From Holosporales bacterium (lineage in GTDB: Bacteria > Pseudomonadota > Alphaproteobacteria > BNTO01), in contig JAISXM010000017.1 in the NCBI GenBank assembly GCA_031270515.1, positions 1 through 46,792 on the forward strand: DNA of 46,792 bases. The letters are read 5' to 3'. Positions 41,342 through 46,792 of this stretch are shown here, piece by piece (position 1 is the first letter of the stretch; each line of letters opens with the position of its first letter). A model generated the notes under the pieces. The model was not told the DNA's origin and ran no database searches. It saw nothing but the letters and a program-made list of their open reading frames with translations. The position numbers were made by a program, and so were the translations under genes.

Positions 41342-42610
41342 ATGAATAAAAGAAGTTTTTTAACGATGAATATAATGTTTTGCTTGGCATCGTTATTCCC
41401 AGATGAAGTACTCGCTACACATTTAGATGCGAGCCAAATAAAACAGCAAATAGCAGATGGGGCGCCGCTACATGATTTCAACGAATGCATAGAAAGCGGC
41501 AAAAAAACAGATACTCCCATTGCGGTGTATTACCTAACCTATTCACCAGGGATGCCACAGACACAGGCCCCATGGTATAAGGAGCTCCAGCTCGCGTGTC
41601 GCAATGAAGATCCTGAGCCAACGCAGATTCGTACTGATATTGACGATCCTGTGACGACGCTTAGCCGTCATATGGCCGAAACCAAGCCGATATACAAAAC
41701 AGAAGAGCAGATTTTCTTTGCGCTCGACAATGGCTACTATAGTGTGGTGATTCGCGATGACAGTCTTTTGCCGGGCCAACAACCTTCAAAAACTATTGTA
41801 TTTTGTTACGGGAGAACATGGGGCGGCAGTTTTTTATCGAGACACTCAACCTTCGGCCAGTTAATATTGGGCTGCAATGTTTTATTGGAAAACTTAACTA
41901 TAGGTGGAAGAATCATAATCTCAAGACTTGGGTACGTTGTTTTTAAAAATTGCGAAATCAGGTCCACTATGGACGGCATTACGTCTATAGAATGCTTTAC
42001 AGTTGTTACCTTTGAACACTGCACACTAAAACACGGCCCACTGAGAGGCGAAATGCTATCAAGCTTGGTTACACTCTCGAAAGAGAGTGTTGGCTGTTTT
42101 AACAATTGCCGTTTTGAAGTAGATGATCAATATTGGTGTGTATCGGTGTTTGGTTTCTCTCTAGCAAAATTCAAAGGATGCACATGTGTAAGAACGGCGA
42201 ACCGTCAAATAGATGCACTGAACGGAGATGAGATTCTACCGTCGGGTCAGCCCTCACGAAAACCGGACGTACCGGAACAATGTGATAGAGGATTCGCAGT
42301 GTATGGAGCATCTGGTATTTTCCAATTTGAGGACTGCGATTTCTTACAAGATCCAGACGATCTCTCACAAAATCCAAACGTATGGCTTCGTGCATATCTT
42401 AGTTCAAACGTTTCTCTGCAAAATTGCAGGGGGTTCGGTTTGATAGTAGAGTCGGCCGAAGCTCATCTGCAAAATTGCGATAGATTCGGTTTGATAGTAC
42501 GCAAGCCTTATTATCATGTAAAGATTAAGGATTCCACAAAGATGCTTTTTTCTAATGTTAGATACCCAGTCATAGAAGAGTGTACACTTCGTAGTGCCGA
42601 AACTGTGTAG
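41342..42610 (+). CDS. Exported right-handed beta-helix protein, function unknown
   Basis: The ATG at 41342 is preceded by AGGA at seven bases. The 422-aa protein begins with a signal peptide (MNKRSFLTMNIMFCLASLFPDEVLA). An N-terminal domain of about 140 residues follows. From about residue 175 there is a repeating pattern of short strands with regularly placed Cys/Asn turns: 'VVFKNCEI', 'VTFEHCTL', 'GCFNNCRF', 'AKFKGCTC', 'FQFEDCDF', 'VSLQNCRG', 'AHLQNCDR'. This N-C ladder is typical of right-handed parallel beta-helices, which are common in pectate-lyase-like folds and surface proteins. No catalytic set of a carbohydrate-active enzyme is evident. The last coils include a 51-bp in-frame duplication. 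A stem-loop overlaps the stop codon. An adhesin or extracellular binding role is inference. Confidence 0.78.
   Translation: MNKRSFLTMNIMFCLASLFPDEVLATHLDASQIKQQIADGAPLHDFNECIESGKKTDTPIAVYYLTYSPGMPQTQAPWYKELQLACRNEDPEPTQIRTDIDDPVTTLSRHMAETKPIYKTEEQIFFALDNGYYSVVIRDDSLLPGQQPSKTIVFCYGRTWGGSFLSRHSTFGQLILGCNVLLENLTIGGRIIISRLGYVVFKNCEIRSTMDGITSIECFTVVTFEHCTLKHGPLRGEMLSSLVTLSKESVGCFNNCRFEVDDQYWCVSVFGFSLAKFKGCTCVRTANRQIDALNGDEILPSGQPSRKPDVPEQCDRGFAVYGASGIFQFEDCDFLQDPDDLSQNPNVWLRAYLSSNVSLQNCRGFGLIVESAEAHLQNCDRFGLIVRKPYYHVKIKDSTKMLFSNVRYPVIEECTLRSAETV
42416..42517 (+). repeat. 51-bp in-frame duplication (17-aa beta-helix coil)
   Basis: CTGCAAAATTGC starts at 42416 and 42467, and TTCGGTTTGATAGTA is repeated at the same phase. 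The units encode LQNCRGFGLIVESAEAH and LQNCDRFGLIVRKPYYH. Seventeen residues is about one rung of a beta-helix, so the protein seems to have grown by one whole coil. Confidence 0.85.
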
Positions 42611-42629
42611 GTTCACAAAGATGTGAACC
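42610..42629 (+). terminator. Stem-loop at the stop codon of the beta-helix protein gene
   Basis: GGTTCAC (42610-42616) pairs exactly with GTGAACC (42623-42629) around AAAGAT. The stem begins on the last base of the TAG stop. Only AAATTT follows instead of a proper T-run, so it may be a terminator or an mRNA-stabilising hairpin. Confidence 0.5.
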
Positions 42630-42827
42630 AAATTTGAGCCCATGAGACCGGCTAGTTGATGCTAGAAAACCGCTGTTATGATGGGGTAGTTTTTTAGAAA
42701 AAGACCTTTAAAGTTTTAATTGACGGCCAATTCATATCACAAACGTTTAAATTTGCAAAATGCCCGGGGACTGAGCCGTAACAAAAGCGCCCACACAGTC
42801 GCACCCCGCCGCATTTTGGTATATAGT

Positions 42828-42839
42828 CACCATATGGTG
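42828..42839. promoter_or_regulatory. 12-bp perfect palindrome before ndk
   Basis: CACCATATGGTG lies 20 bp upstream of the ndk ATG and is followed directly by TTTTTGTTTT. It could be an operator or a short terminator-like element. There is no loop, so an RNA hairpin would lose two central base pairs. Confidence 0.35.
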
Positions 42840-42858
42840 TTTTTGTTTTCGGAAAAAA

Positions 42859-43281
42859 ATGAGTATTCAACGAACTCTATCTATCATTAAGCCTGATGCT
42901 ACGCGCAGGAATTTAATTGGAAAAATTAATGCAAAAATCGAAGATGCGGGTCTGAGTATTATTGCCCAAAAGATGCTGTGCGTCACGCAGGCACAAGCAA
43001 AAGCGTTCTATCAAGTGCACGCAGAGCGTTCGTTTTACGAAGATTTGTGCAACAATATGGTCAAGGGGCCAATCGTCGCGCAAGTGTTGGAAGGGGAGGA
43101 CGCGATCCATCTATACCGGACGATCATGGGGGCGACGAACCCGAGCAACGCTGAGCCGGGAACAATCCGCCATGATTTTGGCGAGTCGATTGACTTGAAC
43201 TCTGTGCATGGATCGGATGCGCCGGAGACTGCAGCGCAAGAGATTTCGTTCTTTTTTAGCTTAATTGAGCTTTGTAAGTAA
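42859..43281 (+). CDS. ndk: Nucleoside diphosphate kinase
   Basis: Ndk transfers the gamma-phosphate from NTPs to NDPs through a phosphohistidine, balancing nucleotide pools in the cytoplasm. The 140-aa product is full length. It has the N-terminal 'RTLSIIKPDATRRNLIGKI' block, the 'MGATNPSNAEPGTIRHDF' nucleotide-binding segment and the active-site motif 'NSVHGSDAPETA' with catalytic His117. The pattern RRNLxGxINAKxExAGLxIxAQK is typical of alphaproteobacterial Ndk. The start codon is preceded by A-rich sequence (ggaaaaaa) rather than a well-spaced Shine-Dalgarno site. It is monocistronic or read into the downstream CDP-alcohol phosphatidyltransferase gene across a hairpin-rich 130-bp gap. Confidence 0.97.
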   Translation: MSIQRTLSIIKPDATRRNLIGKINAKIEDAGLSIIAQKMLCVTQAQAKAFYQVHAERSFYEDLCNNMVKGPIVAQVLEGEDAIHLYRTIMGATNPSNAEPGTIRHDFGESIDLNSVHGSDAPETAAQEISFFFSLIELCK

Positions 43282-43314
43282 CATCGCAGGGCAGGAGGAC
43301 GAGTGTCTACAGGG

Positions 43315-43331
43315 GGATCAGTTATAGATCC
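43315..43331 (+). other. Small hairpin downstream of ndk
   Basis: GGATC (43315-43319) pairs with GATCC (43327-43331) over a 7-base loop. It is followed 8 bp later by a stronger 9-bp hairpin. The pair may form a terminator region or leader structure. Confidence 0.3.
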
Positions 43332-43339
43332 GGGTAGGG

Positions 43340-43364
43340 GGACGAATTTTTGAATAATTCGTCC
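43340..43364 (+). terminator. 9-bp perfect hairpin between ndk and the CDP-alcohol phosphatidyltransferase
   Basis: GGACGAATT (43340-43348) and AATTCGTCC (43356-43364) flank the loop TTTGAAT. No T-run follows, so it may act as an attenuator or RNA-processing site. A TTG codon at 43350 that opens the next frame lies in the loop, an unlikely place to initiate translation. Confidence 0.45.
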
Positions 43365-43412
43365 TATAAAGGACGCTCGAAAAGTAATAGTCTGAAGATT
43401 TGGTGTTTTTGT

Positions 43413-43997
43413 ATGAAACTTTTCCTCCGCTCCTCTCATTCGTTTTCGCGAAAACGTCGCGCAAGTGCAAACATCCCGAATATTCTGACTTTCCTTCGTA
43501 TTATAAGTGCCCCCTTCGTCTTATACTTTTGTTCAATTGATAAATATCTATACGCCGTTGCCTTGTTTTGGTTTGCCAGCGTTAGCGATTTTTTTGACGG
43601 TTTTCTTGCCCGTTATTTAAAATGCGAATCTCGCATGGGGCGCTTGTTAGACCCAGTCGCAGACAAAACATTAACTCTGTTTTCCTATTTAGCCATGCGC
43701 CACGAATACCCAGCGATCTTTGGGTTGGTGCTCGCGCGGGATATTGGAATTTTAGGCGCAATTGGTATTAGTGCAATATTTCGGCTTAATATCCGAATAT
43801 CTCCGCTTTTTATTGGTAAAGTAAATACAGCCTTTGTCCTATTATTTCCCTTTTTGTGGTTATGCGACAATGCTTGGTGCGGCTGCATGCCGAAATGTGT
43901 GTTGCTATATTTGAGCAAAATTATCATCGTTACGACAATTATTTCGGCTGCAGCATACGCCGTTGTTTTTGCTAAAAGCTGTACTAGGTCTCGCTAG
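43413..43997 (+). CDS. CDP-alcohol phosphatidyltransferase (PgsA-like)
   Basis: This integral membrane enzyme family displaces CMP from a CDP-linked lipid with an alcohol; PgsA makes phosphatidylglycerophosphate. The catalytic signature is complete: D59, D62-G63-x2-A66-R67-x8-G76-x3-D80-x3-D84. The N-terminal 'NIPNILTFLRI' segment is typical of PgsA and related bacterial members, and about five to six TM helices follow. I start at ATG 43413 (194 aa), because the upstream alternative TTG at 43350 lies inside a stable hairpin and would add 21 polar residues. Neither start has a clear Shine-Dalgarno site. The exact acceptor (glycerol-3-phosphate or another) cannot be proven from the motif. Confidence 0.88.
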   Translation: MKLFLRSSHSFSRKRRASANIPNILTFLRIISAPFVLYFCSIDKYLYAVALFWFASVSDFFDGFLARYLKCESRMGRLLDPVADKTLTLFSYLAMRHEYPAIFGLVLARDIGILGAIGISAIFRLNIRISPLFIGKVNTAFVLLFPFLWLCDNAWCGCMPKCVLLYLSKIIIVTTIISAAAYAVVFAKSCTRSR

Positions 43998-44013
43998 TAA
44001 AAAATACATTTCA

Positions 44014-44046
44014 AGCTTGCGCTCCGAAACGACGCACTGATAAACT
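44014..44046 (+). repeat. Dispersed short repeat, copy 2
   Basis: GCGCTCCGAAACGACG (44019-44034) is preceded by AAGCT and followed by CTTTTT, in the same order as at 41165-41205 but without a 7-base insertion. It lies 20-50 bp after the CDP-alcohol phosphatidyltransferase gene. Confidence 0.45.
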
Positions 44047-44073
44047 TTTTGTGTTTGGGTCTATTTAAAAAAT

Positions 44074-44093
44074 AAAAAAAGTGCACTTTTTTT
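44074..44093. terminator. A-tract/T-tract palindrome (possible bidirectional terminator)
   Basis: Seven A, GTGCAC and seven T form a perfect 20-bp palindrome. As RNA it gives an 8-bp A/U-rich stem with a TGCA loop. It may end transcription from the upstream gene, but the stem is weak. A TATTAT box (44104-44109) follows, 32 bp before the next ATG. Confidence 0.4.
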
Positions 44094-44140
44094 CATAAAC
44101 GTGTATTATCGTCGCTGTGGGCTTTTGGCTAGGCTAACTT

Positions 44141-45289
44141 ATGGTGCTTTCTTCGGTTGATGCAATCACGTCAGCGTTTGGTTCATATCCGACGCAATTT
44201 TTCGACGACATGCTCAAGTATGGGGATGATTTTGCGCGCGATGTTTTGGAGCTCCACCAGTACCACTTATTCGACCCCATGGTTAGCGACCGTTCCTGCC
44301 AGCTCAGGGTCATTTGGATTGCTTGCTTTGCGCTCGAAAAACGCTGTCGTTCCCAAATGTCAGACGATGACTTGATCGTTTTTGGACTAAGCCGCTTCCT
44401 CACCGAGACGGCTTTTTTTGCAGACCATGAAATAATTGGGCACGTCCCGTTTCGTTCGAACGTAAAACTTTGGCCCAACGAATTGTCCAGCCTGGATAGT
44501 GCACGTCAGCGAAATTTGTTTTTTGGCTTGGCTAAGCAAATCGTTCAGGTCCGCGTATTACAGGACTTGTGCCGTTGGATGTCGGATGTGCCCCCCGGGT
44601 TGGTGCACGTGAACGGGCTATACCCGGTGCCATCGGAACTCGCCAAGCAAGAGCTGGTTGTGTTGTTTTCCCAGTTGCCAGAGTTTTCGTTTTCCGAGAT
44701 TCCAATTCCGCTGTTTCATTTTTTCCCTGGGCTGGTGGTTCTTGCTACGTTGGCGGCGGCATTTGACATCGTGGTTGCGGTGCTTTTGCGCAAAGCTGAG
44801 TCCATTTCGAGGGGGGAGTGGGGATGTTCGGCCCAAAAAATCTTTTACTTCAAGTACAATGCGCAGACCAAGCAGTTCGAAGTTTTTTCCCCAACAGAGT
44901 GCGATGCGGCGCGTCCCGTTGTCGTGTTTTCATCCCACTGTTGTGGCATAGATTCTGTTAATGCATCCGATGACTTTGTTGAGTCTTTGAATAATTTGTT
45001 TAACGTTAATGCCTCAATTTTTGACTATATATATGCGTCGGCGTCTACTCATGCGATGTTGACGGGCAACGATTTCGTCAACGAGAACGTCGACATCGAG
45101 GGCTCTCCTTCTTTGACTCAGTTGACTCGGCAATATTTGCAGCTGGCGAGAAAGACCGGTTTAGTTGTGCGAGACACGGGACCTCAGGTCGGGATGTTGT
45201 CCATGAAAAAGTTGGACCACATCACAGTGTTAGACACTCCATTTGAAATAACTCATGTTTTGTGTGCAGCACTTGGAAGTGAGGTTTGA
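44141..45289 (+). CDS. Conserved-looking hypothetical protein (382 aa)
   Basis: I do not recognise a family. The N-terminal 180 residues are helical and soluble-looking (FFDDMLKYGDDFARDVLELH, DDLIVFGLSRFLTETAFFAD). A single strongly hydrophobic stretch at about 190-217 (LVVLATLAAAFDIVVAVLL) could be one TM helix or a buried core. The C-terminal part is mixed alpha/beta and ends in 'HITVLDTPFEITHVLCAALG'. There is no signal peptide. The gene is three bases upstream of the permease gene, and the sequence GGAAGTGAGG at its own 3' end serves as that gene's ribosome site. The two are therefore probably co-transcribed and coupled. Confidence 0.75.
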   Translation: MVLSSVDAITSAFGSYPTQFFDDMLKYGDDFARDVLELHQYHLFDPMVSDRSCQLRVIWIACFALEKRCRSQMSDDDLIVFGLSRFLTETAFFADHEIIGHVPFRSNVKLWPNELSSLDSARQRNLFFGLAKQIVQVRVLQDLCRWMSDVPPGLVHVNGLYPVPSELAKQELVVLFSQLPEFSFSEIPIPLFHFFPGLVVLATLAAAFDIVVAVLLRKAESISRGEWGCSAQKIFYFKYNAQTKQFEVFSPTECDAARPVVVFSSHCCGIDSVNASDDFVESLNNLFNVNASIFDYIYASASTHAMLTGNDFVNENVDIEGSPSLTQLTRQYLQLARKTGLVVRDTGPQVGMLSMKKLDHITVLDTPFEITHVLCAALGSEV

Positions 45290-45292
45290 TGA

Positions 45293-46585
45293 ATGTTTGC
45301 AACACTGAAAAATAAAATCACCGAATGCGGAGGAGAGCAATTCCTGTATTTCTCGGGAATATCTATCGCGTCGTACGCTGCCGCGAACGTATTGTTCCTC
45401 GGGTATTCCGTCTATGTCGCGTCAGGCATAATTGGCGCATTGCTTGTGTTCTTAATTTGCAGCTCCTTGCTTTATGCGGCGTCGCTTTCTTTGTTGCGGG
45501 TGTCCGTCCCTAGGAAGCTGACGTCGTTGGACCTGGTGTCCCACTATTTCGGGGCGCACGGGGCGCGGTTTTGTGCGCTTGTGCTTGCGTTGACGTTGCT
45601 GGGGTGGTTTTTGTGGCAGTTGAGCTTTTGTGTGCATTTCGTGCGGGATTACGCAATTGTGCGCATGCCAATATTTAAAGTGCTGTCCGAGGAGAAGCTG
45701 GGCGTTGCGCTTGGGTTGTTTTGTTGCGCGGTCGCGTGTTCGGACAAAGTCGGCCTTCGCATCGTCAGCGTATTGTTCGTTCCTGTTTTACTGTTTTTAT
45801 TGTGCTGCTTATTTTTCTTCCTCTCGTTTTACACGCCAACCCATCTGGCTGTACTGTCCACTATTGATTTTTCAACACTATCTATTTTGTTTGGAAGCTT
45901 AACCACGTTGATTATGTTTTCTCCAACATTCTTTAAGTCGGCCACATCCGTGGACATTGCTCGGCGCAGCATCAAGCTGACGTACCTCATTATTTTGCCC
46001 CTATTTTACGTGTCAGGCGTTTTTTTCGGCATGTTCTCTCCGTCAAACAATATTCTCAATATAGCGTACCTTCCGTCTGGGATTGGGCCGTTTGTGTTGA
46101 CTGCATTTGTGTTAATTTGCGGCATAAATATTTGTTCCACGAATTTACTTTACGGTGCTGACGTCATAACCCAAGTGACGTCGTCAAAAAGCAGAATGCC
46201 TGTCGTCTTCATGCTGAGTTCGGTCGGGGTCTTGTTTTACGGGCTGGTTAGCTCAAAAGTGAAGGCCGACATTGTGTACATCGAGTTTTTAGGAAGTTTA
46301 GTTATGGGCATGTTGTCCATTATCCTCACGAAGACGATTGCTAGCAATTTTCGCATAGACAAAGAGTCGCTGGAGCAGCAAAGGGGCAATTATTTGGCGC
46401 TGTTGGTGTCGTATGGAGTGGGTCTGTTTGTGTGGACGGGCGTGTTCCACATTACTGGGGTGCCGTTTTTTGATGTGGCGCTTAGCGCGTTTATCATGTG
46501 CTTGTATTACATGAGGTTCCCTCCTAAGCTGCGGATCTTTGACTGGATTAGGCATAAGGAGTGGGATCGGAGCAGTGTACACTGA
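45293..46585 (+). CDS. Putative 11-12 TM permease (APC-superfamily-like)
   Basis: The 430-aa product is a polytopic membrane protein with 11-12 hydrophobic segments, starting at about residue 18 (FSGISIASYAAANVLFLGY) and ending near 415. Size, helix count and the small-residue-rich first helix suit an APC-fold transporter such as the NCS1 nucleobase or amino-acid permease families. No diagnostic substrate motif is seen, so the class is tentative. The start lies 3 bp after the TGA of the preceding gene, with GTGAGG upstream, which suggests translational coupling. After the stop there are about 50 bp before two palindromic repeat elements begin. Confidence 0.72.
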   Translation: MFATLKNKITECGGEQFLYFSGISIASYAAANVLFLGYSVYVASGIIGALLVFLICSSLLYAASLSLLRVSVPRKLTSLDLVSHYFGAHGARFCALVLALTLLGWFLWQLSFCVHFVRDYAIVRMPIFKVLSEEKLGVALGLFCCAVACSDKVGLRIVSVLFVPVLLFLLCCLFFFLSFYTPTHLAVLSTIDFSTLSILFGSLTTLIMFSPTFFKSATSVDIARRSIKLTYLIILPLFYVSGVFFGMFSPSNNILNIAYLPSGIGPFVLTAFVLICGINICSTNLLYGADVITQVTSSKSRMPVVFMLSSVGVLFYGLVSSKVKADIVYIEFLGSLVMGMLSIILTKTIASNFRIDKESLEQQRGNYLALLVSYGVGLFVWTGVFHITGVPFFDVALSAFIMCLYYMRFPPKLRIFDWIRHKEWDRSSVH

Positions 46586-46635
46586 TACCCAAACACAATA
46601 AGTTTATTCGTTCGTCGTTTCGTTTCTCGCGGGTG

Positions 46636-46710
46636 CCCATAAAAACAATTTGAACTTGGACCACGATAAAAACCTTAAACAGCAACGAAATTCAAATTGT
46701 TTGTTATGGG
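46636..46710 (+). repeat. Palindromic repeat element, copy A
   Basis: AAACAATTTGAA (46643-46654) and TTCAAATTGTTT (46691-46702) pair exactly. The stem extends with CCCATAA (46636-46642) against TTATGGG (46704-46710) past one bulged G, giving about 19 bp. It is the best-preserved copy in the window. A spacer of 15 bp (GAGCCGGTATACCTG) separates it from copy B. Confidence 0.8.
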
Positions 46711-46725
46711 GAGCCGGTATACCTG

Positions 46726-46792
46726 CCCATAAAAACAATTTGAACGTGGAGCCCGATCTAGAGAAATAACGGCAACGAATTTCAAATTGTTT
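46726..46792 (+). repeat. Palindromic repeat element, copy B (cut by window end)
   Basis: CCCATAAAAACAATTTGAAC is identical to copy A, and TTCAAATTGTTT (46781-46792) ends exactly at the window edge. The loop shares TGGA-C-CGAT and GGCAACGAA-like blocks with copy A but differs elsewhere. The period from copy A is 90 bp, so an array may continue beyond the window. Confidence 0.8.

Noticed and set aside
45325..45513. Overlapping 62-aa plus-strand frame in the permease gene
   Set aside because: It is a frame shadow inside a clear polytopic membrane protein gene.
46636..46792. CRISPR array
   Set aside because: Two units with 90-bp period look array-like, but the conserved parts are the arms of palindromes. 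The intervening loops are partly conserved rather than unique, no cas genes are present, and related copies occur as an inverted pair at 13823.

Overview
The window reads as a bacterial chromosome segment, most likely from an intracellular or host-associated alphaproteobacterium (Holosporales/Rickettsiales-like). The taxonomic hint is the nucleoside diphosphate kinase, whose N-terminal and C-terminal blocks resemble alphaproteobacterial Ndk. The guess is also helped by weak or absent Shine-Dalgarno sites and a large set of predicted exported proteins. No rRNA or tRNA gene was seen, so the lineage is inference.

Layout. Positions 1-11487 hold the 3' part of a giant gene that runs in from outside the window. 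It encodes a beta-helical, autotransporter-passenger-like repeat protein with no C-terminal beta-barrel. Next come a 717-aa exported helical protein built from two tandem repeats (11653-13806), a head-to-head pair of palindromic repeat elements (13823-13982), a PerM/AI-2E family membrane protein (14060-15157), and a 656-aa low-complexity protein (15230-17200). A single gene of 22.7 kb (17472-40196) then encodes a 7574-aa exported, almost entirely helical protein with recurrent cysteine motifs. Behind it lies a small relic of a group II intron (domain V, a possible domain VI, and a decayed second domain-V-like copy). After that are a convergent small exported protein (40408-41019, minus strand) and an exported right-handed beta-helix protein (41342-42610). 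The last part is mostly housekeeping: ndk, a PgsA-like CDP-alcohol phosphatidyltransferase, an unknown 382-aa protein and a translationally coupled 11-12 TM permease. The window ends in two more copies of the palindromic element.

Interpretation. Giant or repeat-built predicted secretome genes of no recognised enzymatic function fill about 40 of 46.8 kb, in two blocks. PerM lies between them, and ndk and the CDP-alcohol phosphatidyltransferase bound the second block. The likely roles are surface, adhesion or host-interaction structures, but this is inferred from architecture only. The strongest leads are the 7574-aa protein with its recurrent CxxC...CC helical module, the palindromic elements with compensatory stem changes, and the group II intron domain V relic.
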